Notes: generated by a model from the sequence alone, not told the origin. A stretch of 14,709 nucleotides of DNA from JBFHNV01 sp965365655 (GCA_965365655.1 CBDUCN010000108.1:1-14709), one strand, 5' to 3'; positions 1 to 6,808 are shown, counted from the stretch's first letter. Numbers and translations: made by a program.

Positions 1-32
1 CGCCGCGCGGGCGGCGGCCACGACGTGTTGCT

Positions 33-62
33 GCACACGCGGGCCGGTTGGCTTGCGTGTGC
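33..62 (+). repeat. Hairpin downstream of the esterase gene
   Basis: Perfect 8-base inverted repeat GCACACGC / GCGTGTGC. On the plus strand the stem continues inward through two G-U pairs and three G-C pairs to a GGTT loop; on the minus strand the two wobble positions become A-C mismatches. It lies about 70 bases past the stop of the minus-strand esterase gene and could act as a terminator stem, but no T-run follows on either strand. The rest of positions 1-130 shows no gene I can support. Confidence 0.3.
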
Positions 63-130
63 CATCGGCTGGTGCGCGCGCCGCGCCGCGCCTCCTGTCG
101 AGCGGATGCGTGACCGTCGCCGTGCGCGTG

Positions 131-1240
131 TCAGGGCGCCCTGCCGCCGAGCAGCTCGCGTCCGACGAGCACGTCGATCATCGCCGCGACCGCGCGTATC
201 TGCTTGCCGCGCCGCACGGCATAGGCGGGTCCGCTGTAGCCCCACCAGTCCCAGCACCCCCTCGGATTTGCGTTCGCGCCGAGCGCGCCCTTGCCGCGCC
301 ACGCCGTCGCCTGCGGGTAGAGAACGACGATGTCGTTGGACTCTGCCCATTCGTTGTAGCCGCTCTTCGTATAGAACGCGTCCCCGACGAGTTCCTGGTC
401 CTGCCGGCATCCATGGAAGGACACGTGGAGGCGGCATTGACGGCCCTGGCGGCAGCCCGTGGGAATGTAGACATGTCCGGTGGCGTGCAGGCTGACGCTC
501 GGGTCCTGGGTGTCGAAGAACGCGGACTGGTCGAACGCCTGCACCGGGCGCAGCCGGTCGCTCGTCACGCGCGGCTTCAGAGACGCATAGATGTGCTCCA
601 GCAGACGTCCGGCCGCGTCGAAGTCACAATCCGTGATGAAGGGCGCGGCCGACTCGCCGCACGGCCCACCGAACTTGTCGTTGATCATCGCGTGCCCGGC
701 GCCGGGAAGCCGCACGTAGCGAACGGCAGCGGCATCGATGAAGGCAAGGTAGTACCGATGCAGGGCATCGACGACGGCCCTCGGCACGACCCTGTCCTCG
801 GAGCCCGAGAGCAGCCAGACCCTGTCGCCGCGCATGCCTGCCGGATCGTCGATCGCCGCGTCGGCCGCCAGGCGCCGGGTTTCCCCGATCGAGAACTCCG
901 GGTCCGGCGGCCCCTGGAAGAACCAGTACGGGTTGGTGTCGCTGCAGACCGACGTGGCAGCGTAGAGGCCAGTCGCGTCAAACCAGCTGTATGGCGGATA
1001 CACGCCGGCGGCGCAGCGATACGGACCGCCGGCGATGAGCCCGACACCCACCACGTGCTTCGAATGCGCGACATGGAGCTGCTGCGCCATGTAGGCGCCG
1101 GAAGACACGCCGGACATCGATATCTGGCCGGGATCGATACGCACGCCCTCGGAGAGGCTCTTCAGCGACTCGGCGTGGGCGAGCCCGGCGAACGCCGCAG
1201 CAACCAGGATGAACGCCAGGACGCGAAGCGCCGCCGCCAT
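131..1240 (-). CDS. Secreted PHB depolymerase-like esterase (type 2-like catalytic domain)
   Basis: A 369-residue predicted secreted alpha/beta-hydrolase of the extracellular polyhydroxyalkanoate depolymerase type. Residues 1-23 form a signal peptide ending in AHA. The lipase box GVSSG (44-48, nucleophile Ser46) lies close to the N-terminus. It is followed by SGSEDRVVP (Asp149) and GAGHAMIND (His183), giving a full Ser-Asp-His triad, and by SFHGCRQDQ near 274-282. A lipase box ahead of the other core elements is the arrangement known for type 2 (circularly permuted) depolymerases such as the Penicillium funiculosum enzyme; the 34-residue Asp-His spacing agrees as I remember it. There is no separate substrate-binding or linker domain, so soluble oligomers or another ester are possible substrates. 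The frame stays open far upstream, but ATG at 1240 is chosen because the signal peptide starts there. It lies 113 bases downstream of the ParA-like gene on the same strand and may be co-transcribed. Confidence 0.85.
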   Translation of the reverse strand: MAAALRVLAFILVAAAFAGLAHAESLKSLSEGVRIDPGQISMSGVSSGAYMAQQLHVAHSKHVVGVGLIAGGPYRCAAGVYPPYSWFDATGLYAATSVCSDTNPYWFFQGPPDPEFSIGETRRLAADAAIDDPAGMRGDRVWLLSGSEDRVVPRAVVDALHRYYLAFIDAAAVRYVRLPGAGHAMINDKFGGPCGESAAPFITDCDFDAAGRLLEHIYASLKPRVTSDRLRPVQAFDQSAFFDTQDPSVSLHATGHVYIPTGCRQGRQCRLHVSFHGCRQDQELVGDAFYTKSGYNEWAESNDIVVLYPQATAWRGKGALGANANPRGCWDWWGYSGPAYAVRRGKQIRAVAAMIDVLVGRELLGGRAP

Positions 1241-1353
1241 GGCGCGGCAAGCCCTGGCCACAGGCCCGAGACGGCGGCGGCTCACTGGAACAGCTCCGCG
1301 GGCTTCATGGCGTTGCTTCGCGATCGGGCGGTGGTCATGCGCGCAGGCGGCAG

Positions 1354-2721
1354 TCACATGGGTCCGAAGTGGTCGGCCAGGAAGGTGAGACCCTGCAACG
1401 CGGAGAAGACCACTGAAGCCCCGATCGGCAGAATGTAGACGAGGAACAGCAACGGCCCCAGCGCGCTTGCGTAGAAGAACAGCCTCAGCTTCCAGAGATC
1501 GAGCCGCCGCCACAGCGTTCGATGTGACGGCGCCGCTCGAATCATCGATCTCGTGAAACGCAGACGGCCTCGAAAATAACGAAAGATCCTGAACGCGACG
1601 CGCACCAGGACCGCGAGCAGGATAACTCCCAACGAAAGCATCAGCGGCATGATGTATTGCGCCGCATTCAGGAAGGGATTGTCCGATGCGGCCAGACCCG
1701 GGCCCTGACTCTCTGCCGTTACGGTCATCAATGCCCACGGGAAGAAGAGCAACGCGTAGAGCCCCGCGATCCCATAGGTGTTGAAGACGGCGCGCACCGT
1801 TTGCGCCTCGGCGGAGAGGACCTGGCGGTCGACCCTCTTGAGAACGCGCGGCCTTGCGTATCGCTCCCTGATCTCCTCCGACACCAGGCGTGGATGGCTC
1901 TCTCCGAGCAAGCGGCAGATCACCAGCTCGAGCTTGCGCGCGAACAGTGAATCGGGCGCCAGCTCCACCTGGAACGGATAATCGCCGAAGCTGTCGGCGA
2001 GGAAATCCTCCGAGGGTATGTAAGCGAGGATCTCGCGCGCCTGCGAGAACCTGCCCATGTGGCCGGCCATGTAGCCCCGATAGATGTCGTCGAGGTCGCG
2101 CCAGCGGTACTTCGGAGGCAGCCGATTGATCACGTACTCGACCACGGGGCGCTCGTCATCGGCATAGTTCTCGGTGTAGCTGTCGAGCAGGCCCAGCGTT
2201 CCGGAGAAGGTCACCGTGTCCGCCTCGGTGACCAGCAGCGTGAGGTCGCACACTCCGGCCGCCGCAATGCTGATGGGGTCGATGCCCCCGTGGCAATCGA
2301 GCACGAAGCAATCGAACCCATGCCACTTGTGCAGGACATCGAACAGCTGCGGCAGGAGTTGCTGCATTCGGGCAACGGCGTCAGCCGTCACCGCCGGCTG
2401 GCTGCTGCCCGGCCCGCCCTTCTCGAATGCGGCGGGCAGAAAGGACACGGTTTCGGTGATGCGTGCGATGGGCGCCGCGTCTCCCGTCAGCGCCCCCGGC
2501 GTGCTCAGGAGGTCGCGCACGTTCGTATCGGGCAGCCGGTAAAGCGCCGAGAAGAGCCCTGTGGCTCCGAGATTCTGGAAGTCCAGATCGACGATGAGCA
2601 CCTTCGACCCGCTGGTGCCGAGCAACCAGGACATATTCGTCGCCAGGGTGGTCTTACCGACGCCGCCCTTGCCGCTCACGAGCGCAAGGGAGCAGAACAA
2701 TCCCGCCTTCTTCGTCTTCAT
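1354..2721 (-). CDS. Membrane-anchored ParA/MinD-type ATPase
   Basis: 455 residues in two parts. Residues 1 to about 270 are a SIMIBI-class P-loop ATPase of the ParA/MinD/CpsD superfamily. It has the deviant Walker A SGKGGVGKTT (16-25, signature Lys18 and P-loop Lys23), a Walker A'-like segment IVDLDFQNLGATG (43-55) and the Walker B segment FVLDCHGG (139-146). After a charged stretch (272-310), residues 315-455 carry about four hydrophobic helices (315-335, 353-379 and a 413-445 stretch long enough for two). ParA and MinD normally lack membrane spans; tyrosine-kinase Wzc-like proteins have them before the ATPase, not after. No Tyr-rich tail or DNA-binding domain is visible. The start at 2721 follows a purine-rich stretch. 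The small membrane protein gene ends 27 bases upstream on the same strand, so the pair is very probably one operon. I do not recognise a named family for the whole protein. Confidence 0.85.
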   Translation of the reverse strand: MKTKKAGLFCSLALVSGKGGVGKTTLATNMSWLLGTSGSKVLIVDLDFQNLGATGLFSALYRLPDTNVRDLLSTPGALTGDAAPIARITETVSFLPAAFEKGGPGSSQPAVTADAVARMQQLLPQLFDVLHKWHGFDCFVLDCHGGIDPISIAAAGVCDLTLLVTEADTVTFSGTLGLLDSYTENYADDERPVVEYVINRLPPKYRWRDLDDIYRGYMAGHMGRFSQAREILAYIPSEDFLADSFGDYPFQVELAPDSLFARKLELVICRLLGESHPRLVSEEIRERYARPRVLKRVDRQVLSAEAQTVRAVFNTYGIAGLYALLFFPWALMTVTAESQGPGLAASDNPFLNAAQYIMPLMLSLGVILLAVLVRVAFRIFRYFRGRLRFTRSMIRAAPSHRTLWRRLDLWKLRLFFYASALGPLLFLVYILPIGASVVFSALQGLTFLADHFGPM

Positions 2722-2748
2722 GTCCGCCCGTCTTCTCTGATTCGCATC

Positions 2749-3153
2749 CTAGTCACGTCCTTCCACCGTGCCGTAGCGATGCTCGATGACGTTCTGGAAG
2801 CTGTTCTTTAGGATCTCGGCATTCGCCCTGCTGCTGAGCTTCAATGCGATCGGAGTGACGGATCCGATGAACAGAACGACGATGATGATCATGCCGAAGA
2901 CGATCCCCCGGATGAGTCCGGGATCGTGAAACTCTGGCCGTATCATGACGAGGGTGAGGTTTGCGGCGAAGATTATCAGGAGCACCAGGGCAACAAAGGC
3001 GAGCACGGTCGCCATCACGGTCACCAGGCGAATGACCGGGTCGTGGTCGCCGGCCAGGGTCTGCCAGATCGAGATGATCTTGCGCAAGCCCTTTTGCGCC
3101 TCGGCGGCCTGCGTGCCGAACTGCGCGATTGCGTTGCCTTCGGATTCGCCCAT
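2749..3153 (-). CDS. Small two-helix membrane protein, ParA-pair partner
   Basis: 134 residues, not recognised. Residues 1-38 are a polar, amphipathic N-terminus. Two strong transmembrane helices follow (about 42-66 and 81-104), separated by a short loop containing RPEFHDPG, and then a basic/polar tail (105-134). There is no signal peptide and no catalytic motif. Its stop is 27 bases from the ATG of the membrane ParA-like ATPase and it is the first gene of that operon, so the likely role is a membrane partner or effector of the ATPase. GC here is low for the window (about 53-58% in two 60-base blocks I counted, against 67-75% in the middle genes), consistent with a different origin. The ATG at 3153 is the first possible start in the frame; the Shine-Dalgarno is weak. 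Confidence 0.75.
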   Translation of the reverse strand: MGESEGNAIAQFGTQAAEAQKGLRKIISIWQTLAGDHDPVIRLVTVMATVLAFVALVLLIIFAANLTLVMIRPEFHDPGLIRGIVFGMIIIVVLFIGSVTPIALKLSSRANAEILKNSFQNVIEHRYGTVEGRD

Positions 3154-3295
3154 GAGCCAGGGGGTTCAGCTCTTCTGTTGACGGCTGCTCGACCCGGAGG
3201 TCGGGACCGATCCGGGGTGGATCCGGCACCCCATGAGCGCCCGGCCAGCGGCCGTGCGTCGACCACCGCGCGAAGCGGACTCCGCGTTCGAGCAA

Positions 3296-3339
3296 TCTCC
3301 CGGAGCCGCTGAAGCCGTAGCCGTAGCGACTCCGGGAGA
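3296..3339. repeat. Long hairpin / inverted repeat
   Basis: Perfect 10-base arms TCTCCCGGAG (3296-3305) and CTCCGGGAGA (3330-3339). After one mismatch the stem continues with CGCT / AGCG, leaving a 14-base loop that contains GTAG. It lies 143-186 bases upstream of the leftward operon's first gene, so it could fold in that operon's leader if transcription starts further upstream, or be a REP-type element. The fold is read directly from the sequence; the role is unknown. Confidence 0.5.
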
Positions 3340-3706
3340 GCCCGTCCTCGCCCGCGGTTGCGTCGCGCGAACCCGCATAGTCTGGCACGAGAATGACCTC
3401 GGATCTTCCCTCCGCCGCACGTTGCCCGAAGCTCCCTGCAGCCGCGTTCCGGGTCCTCGGTGCTGCACCTGCAACGCCCCACGAGGACCCACACGGGGAC
3501 GTTGCGTTCCGGGCAACTTCTTGCGGCTCGAACAATGAGCGCGGCAATCGGGGCATGCACGAAGCGCGGAGGATGACCGGTGCGCTCGCGAGAGACCGTG
3601 CGACGCCGTGCGCGACGCATGGGCCGAGGGCCGCGGATCCTGCTCGGATTCGTGGCGCAGCCCGAGGGCCGATGAACGCCTGTCGAGCGGCTTCGAGGCG
3701 CAAAAG

Positions 3707-3717
3707 GGGGTGACCCC
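3707..3717. repeat. GGGGT-G-ACCCC palindrome
   Basis: Perfect 5-1-5 palindrome preceded by an A-run (AAAAG). It is related in pattern to the GGTCYGACC cores 150-200 bases downstream. It may be a REP-like unit or a protein-binding dyad; nothing else supports either reading. Confidence 0.35.
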
Positions 3718-3856
3718 ACCCGCGACCACGTAGAGAACGACCGCTGATTCCGGGCGCTCAGTCCACTCGAGCCGCACCTGGCCCGACGAAAAGTGCCCGT
3801 GGAATTCGATCCAAGCGGCGAAACTCCGCCTCTCCAGGCAGGAAGTCCAGGAAACT

Positions 3857-3928
3857 CAACAAGATTGGTTGGTCCGACCCCACCTCCCGGCTTGGCAACG
3901 AGGTTGGTTGGTCTGACCCGACCTCCGG
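3857..3928. repeat. Two tandem 33-34 base repeats with GGTCYGACC cores
   Basis: Copy 1 (3857-3890) and copy 2 (3896-3928) differ at about six positions including one gap, and repeat with a 39-base period. Each contains TTGGTTGGTCYGACCC; the palindromic cores GGTCCGACC (3871-3879) and GGTCTGACC (3910-3918) are perfect around the central base. They end 39 bases before the patatin ATG. The core TGGTCYGACC also occurs in operators of FadR/LldR-type GntR regulators as I remember them, so an operator pair controlling the lipid hydrolase is one reading; a REP-like repeat is the other. Confidence 0.5.
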
Positions 3929-3935
3929 TTAGGAT
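3908..3935 (+). promoter_or_regulatory. Possible sigma-70-type promoter for the patatin gene
   Basis: TTGGTC (3908-3913) and TAGGAT (3930-3935) with a 16-base spacer would start transcription near 3942, upstream of the ATG at 3967. The -35 match is only three of six bases. It overlaps the second GGTCTGACC palindrome, as expected if a repressor bound there. Weak call. Confidence 0.2.
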
Positions 3936-3966
3936 GGGCGCCCTGTTTCCTCCCGGTGCCCGCTCG

Positions 3967-4887
3967 ATGGCGAAATCCGACGGCCCGACGGTGTCCCTGG
4001 TGCTCGGCAGCGGCGGCGCCCGTGGCCTCGCCCACATCGGGGTGATCCACTACCTCGAGGAGCAGGGCTATCGCATCCGCTCGGTGTCCACCTGCTCCAT
4101 CGGCGCGGTCATCGGGGGCGTGTACGCCGCCGGCAAGCTCGACGAGTACGAGGGCTGGGTGCGCGCGATAGACCGCATGGACATCCTGTCCCTGCTCGAC
4201 GTGTCGTGGGAGCAGAGCGGTCTGGTCAAGGGCGAGCGCATCATCGACACCCTGCGCGGCCTGGTCGGAGACCGCGACATCCAGGACCTGCCCGTGCGCT
4301 ACACGGCCGTCGCCGCGGACATCCGCCGCGAGAAGGAGATCTGGATCCAGTCCGGCTCGCTGTTCGACGCGATGCGCGCGTCGATGTCGCTGCCGCTGTT
4401 CTTCACGCCGTTCGTGCTCGACGGCACGCGGCTGGTGGACGGCGGCGTGCTGAACCCGGTGCCGATCGCGCCCACCTTCTCGGATCGCACCGATCTCACC
4501 ATCGCAGTCAACCTGGGCGGCCGCGTCCAGCCGTCCGCGCGGCGGCGGCGGACCCCGGCCCGGGAGGACGAGGCGACGTCCAGGCTGCACGCCGTGATCC
4601 GCAGCTTCATCGCGCGCCTCGGCGAGCCGCGCGAACGCGGCGAGGAGCGCCTGAGCGCGTACGACGTCGTGCACCAGTCGTTCGACGCGATGCAGGCGAC
4701 GATCTCGCGGCAGAAGCTGGCCGCCTATCCGCCGGACTGCACGATCACCATTCCCCGCAGCGCCTGCGGGATCCTCGAGTTCGATCGCGCGGCCGAGATG
4801 ATCGAGCTGGGCTACGAGGCCGCCCGCGAGCAGCTTCCCGTTTCCACGTCGCACGGCGTGCACCGCGACGGGAACGGCACGGGCTGA
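3967..4887 (+). CDS. Patatin-like phospholipase (lipid acyl hydrolase)
   Basis: 306 residues, the usual size of a single-domain bacterial patatin of the NTE/RssA-like group. The oxyanion-hole loop LGSGGARG (13-20) is followed by the nucleophile elbow STCSIGAVIGG (41-51, Ser44) and the second dyad residue Asp158 in VDGGVLNP. This Ser-Asp dyad hydrolyses acyl ester bonds of phospholipids or lysophospholipids. The C-terminal AYDVVHQSFDAMQ (231-243) and AAYPPDCTITIP (252-263) blocks are typical of cytoplasmic patatins. The elbow is TCSIG rather than GxSxG, so its first Gly is replaced by Thr. No signal peptide is seen. In-frame ATGs at 3793 and 3934 are less likely: the frame upstream reads through the palindromic repeats, and homology begins about eight residues after the 3967 ATG. 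No strong Shine-Dalgarno is seen. The gene is convergent with the channel gene. Confidence 0.88.
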   Translation: MAKSDGPTVSLVLGSGGARGLAHIGVIHYLEEQGYRIRSVSTCSIGAVIGGVYAAGKLDEYEGWVRAIDRMDILSLLDVSWEQSGLVKGERIIDTLRGLVGDRDIQDLPVRYTAVAADIRREKEIWIQSGSLFDAMRASMSLPLFFTPFVLDGTRLVDGGVLNPVPIAPTFSDRTDLTIAVNLGGRVQPSARRRRTPAREDEATSRLHAVIRSFIARLGEPRERGEERLSAYDVVHQSFDAMQATISRQKLAAYPPDCTITIPRSACGILEFDRAAEMIELGYEAAREQLPVSTSHGVHRDGNGTG

Positions 4888-5063
4888 CGGCCGGCCACGG
4901 GCTGCGGCGGGAGTCGCGCCCGCACAGCGCCTCGATCAGTACGCCGAGCCGGGCGGCGCGCGCATCTCGGACACGAGGAGCTGCCGGCAAGCCGCGCGCT
5001 GGATCTCGTCCCGCCAGGCGGGCGGTACGTGCTGGAGGGCAATGTGCAGCGCTCGCGTGCCGA

Positions 5064-5882
5064 TCAGTCCCGCGCGGATCGCGATTCCGTCGCGTGGCCG
5101 CAGTGGGGGCAGTACGCGTAGCGCACGCGGATGCGCTGCTCGCAGTGGCGGCAGCGGGCCTCCGCGTGGAGCAGCGTCGCGACCTTCACCGACACGGTGC
5201 CGGTGAGCACCGCGAACATCGTGATGCCGGTCAGCATCAGCACCGCGGCCACCGCCATCCCGGCGCCGGTCGCCGGCACCAGGTCGCCGTAGCCGACGGT
5301 GGTCATCGTGACCAGCGCCCACCAGAAGCCGACGAAGGCGTTGCCGAAGGTCTGCGGCTCCACCGCGTGGATGAGGTTGCCGGCGATGACGGCGATGACC
5401 CCGATGGCGCCCACCGCGACGAAGACCAGCTCGGCGGCGTCTCGCATGGACGCGAGGAACAGCCTCAGTGCGCCCATGTAGCGCAGCAGCTTCAGCAGCC
5501 GCACGATGCGCAGCAGCCGCAGCGCGACGTTGCCCTGCCCGAGCAGCAGCGGCAGCCAGGTGAGCAGGTCCACCAGCCCGTAGAAGCTGAGCGCGTAGCC
5601 GGCGGGCCGCCGCGCGGCGAACAGCCGCAGCGCGTACTCGATCGCGAACAGTGCGGTCACGGCCAGCTCGAAGCGCTCGATGCCGGCGCGCAGTGCCGGC
5701 GGCAGCGCCGGGAGCGTCGCCAGCATCGCCAGGACCACGCTGACGACCACCAGCGCCATGATCGCCGCGTTCACGCGCCGCCCCAGCGGCGTGTGCAGGT
5801 CGAACAGCGCGCGGTTGAGTCCGTCGCGCACCGCCGCGACGGGCGAGCGGACGATGGAGGGCTCGCTGCGTGTCAGGTTCAT
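5064..5882 (-). CDS. Six-helix potassium-channel-like protein with C-terminal zinc ribbon
   Basis: 272 residues of the voltage-gated ion channel superfamily. Helices are S1 about 38-57, S2 71-90, S3 98-115, a basic S4 at 120-140 with Arg/Lys every third residue (R122, R125, R128, K131, R134), S5 150-172, the pore loop 182-200 with selectivity filter TTVGYGD (194-200), and S6 205-232. The filter is the K+ signature, so the protein should form a tetrameric inner-membrane K+ channel. After S6 comes a short cytoplasmic zinc ribbon, CRHC (244-247) and CPHC (258-261), in place of the usual RCK/TrkA or cyclic-nucleotide domain. It might bind metal or sense redox or zinc. It is transcribed away from the PEP-CTERM gene and convergently with the patatin gene, so it appears to be a single-gene unit. 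Initiation is at ATG 5882. Confidence 0.9.
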   Translation of the reverse strand: MNLTRSEPSIVRSPVAAVRDGLNRALFDLHTPLGRRVNAAIMALVVVSVVLAMLATLPALPPALRAGIERFELAVTALFAIEYALRLFAARRPAGYALSFYGLVDLLTWLPLLLGQGNVALRLLRIVRLLKLLRYMGALRLFLASMRDAAELVFVAVGAIGVIAVIAGNLIHAVEPQTFGNAFVGFWWALVTMTTVGYGDLVPATGAGMAVAAVLMLTGITMFAVLTGTVSVKVATLLHAEARCRHCEQRIRVRYAYCPHCGHATESRSARD

Positions 5883-5973
5883 CGAGGCGGCTCGGATGCT
5901 CGGGATCTCCGCAGAGGCTATCGGCCGCGGCTCCGCCGGCCTTCAGCGACGGCGCCCAGCGGCGCGGGACCGG

Positions 5974-5990
5974 TGTCGGAATCCTTTACA
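5974..5990 (+). promoter_or_regulatory. Possible activator site upstream of the sigma-54 promoter
   Basis: TGTCGGAATCCTTTACA is a TGT-N11-ACA dyad centred about 110 bases before the predicted start of transcription, within the usual range for sigma-54 enhancer-binding proteins. PEP-CTERM systems are known to be associated with the PrsK/PrsR pair, PrsR being a sigma-54 activator. Linking this site to PrsR is inference. Confidence 0.3.
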
Positions 5991-6065
5991 GGACGACCGC
6001 GACCGGCCGCGACGCACCCGCGCGCGTCACGGCAAGCCATTGATGGCGCACGACGCCTCTATCGA

Positions 6066-6081
6066 TGGCGCGGTGCTTGCA
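6066..6081 (+). promoter_or_regulatory. Sigma-54 (-24/-12) promoter of the PEP-CTERM gene
   Basis: TGGCGCGGTGCTTGCA matches the consensus TGGCACR-N4-TTGCW at all but one defined position. It keeps the invariant GG (6067-6068) and GC (6079-6080) with exactly ten bases between them. Transcription would start near 6092, giving a 42-base leader with a good Shine-Dalgarno. Confidence 0.65.
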
Positions 6082-6121
6082 TACCGGCACGCCGACCAAC
6101 TTTATCGCCCACCGTCCGAAC

Positions 6122-6126
6122 AGGAG
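6122..6126 (+). promoter_or_regulatory. Shine-Dalgarno deciding the PEP-CTERM start
   Basis: AGGAG lies seven bases before ATG 6134. The in-frame ATG at 6065 adjoins the -24 element and is excluded if transcription starts near 6092. Confidence 0.75.
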
Positions 6127-6133
6127 TCTGCAC

Positions 6134-6808
6134 ATGAAGGCCCTTTACCCACGAATGCTGTTTCTGCTGGCGTGCTTCGCGTCGGCGGGTGCCCAGGCCA
6201 CCGTCATCACGACGTTCTCCGACCGCGCGACCTTCGACGCGGCCGTGGGGCCGACCACCGTCGAGGACTTCACGCCGAACGCGCACTTTCCGATCACCTC
6301 GGGAATCCTCAACGACCAGACTGCGGAGGCCGGCCTGGCTCCGGGTGACATCGAGTCCGGCGTCACCTACTCGACGCCGGTCGGCGGCGGCTTCTTCTTC
6401 AACATCGACGCAGGTGGCGGCTTCGACGGCGGATTCCTCGACAGCCTGCGCGGCACCGGCACGCGGGCGTTGACCGTGACCTTCGACGCCGCCGCGTCGG
6501 CGTTCGGTTTCGACACGAACGAGCTGATGGGCACGGACTTCGACATCACGATCAACTTCCTGTCGGGGACGCCGTTCTCGCAGAACTTCGCCGTCACTCA
6601 GGCCACGAACCCACTGCAGTTCTTCGGCTTCCAGAGCGACGCCGCCGACATCACGTCGCTGGTCATCCAGGGCAACGGCAGCAACTTCAACTACGCGCTG
6701 GACAACTTCGCGTTCACCAGCGCCACGGTGCCGGCACCGGCGACCGTGCTGCTCCTCGGGCTCGGCCTGCTCGGGCTCGCCCGGGGGGCGCGGCGCTCGG
6801 CCGCCTGA
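6134..6808 (+). CDS. PEP-CTERM sorting-signal surface protein
   Basis: 224 residues. The signal peptide spans 1-22 (ends AQA). The mature part is Gly/Asp/Asn/Phe-rich and beta-strand-like, with few charged residues and no catalytic motif. The C-terminus is a PEP-CTERM tail: a proline motif VPAPATV (199-205), a hydrophobic helix LLLGLGLLGLA and a basic end RGARRSAA. Such tails are processed by exosortase (EpsH/XrtA) in bacteria that make exopolysaccharide, so the protein is probably exported and displayed or released into the biofilm/floc matrix. The motif reads PAP rather than PEP. ATG 6134 is chosen for its Shine-Dalgarno and because the signal peptide follows directly. No exosortase or polysaccharide gene lies in the window, as is common for scattered PEP-CTERM substrates. 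The gene appears monocistronic: sigma-54 promoter upstream, hairpin 40 bases after the stop. Confidence 0.9.
   Translation: MKALYPRMLFLLACFASAGAQATVITTFSDRATFDAAVGPTTVEDFTPNAHFPITSGILNDQTAEAGLAPGDIESGVTYSTPVGGGFFFNIDAGGGFDGGFLDSLRGTGTRALTVTFDAAASAFGFDTNELMGTDFDITINFLSGTPFSQNFAVTQATNPLQFFGFQSDAADITSLVIQGNGSNFNYALDNFAFTSATVPAPATVLLLGLGLLGLARGARRSAA

Larger units (their letters stand above)
3154..3966. other. Repeat-rich intergenic region without a convincing gene
   Basis: 813 bases between two divergent genes. Open frames cross it on both strands, but their translations are Arg/Pro/Ser-rich and resemble no protein, so I call none. It holds a GGGGTG / CACCCC hairpin (3214-3232), a long hairpin (3296-3339), the perfect palindrome GGGGTGACCCC (3707-3717) and two tandem GGTCYGACC-centred repeats (3857-3928). 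Such density of short palindromes suggests REP-like repeats or remnants of a mobile element. The promoter for the leftward operon should be here, but I could not place it. Confidence 0.6.

Noticed and set aside
1..65. Possible start of another minus-strand gene at ATG 65
   Set aside because: Only 21 codons are visible, there is no Shine-Dalgarno at a proper distance, and it overlaps the 33-62 hairpin.
53..1438. Long plus-strand open frame of 461 codons opposite the esterase gene
   Set aside because: Its translation is Arg/Ala/Val-rich with no domain, whereas the minus strand shows a signal peptide and catalytic triad. It is an effect of high GC.
3393..3713. Plus-strand 106-codon frame as a transposase remnant
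   Set aside because: No HUH, Y1 or DDE motif is visible, and its composition is that of random high-GC DNA.
4907..4923. GCGGG / CCCGC hairpin as the patatin terminator
   Set aside because: The stem is only five base pairs and has no T-run; such stems occur by chance in DNA of this GC.
4206..6137. 643-codon plus-strand frame across the patatin and channel genes
   Set aside because: It overlaps two well-supported genes in other frames, and its Arg/His/Gln-rich sequence has no recognisable features.
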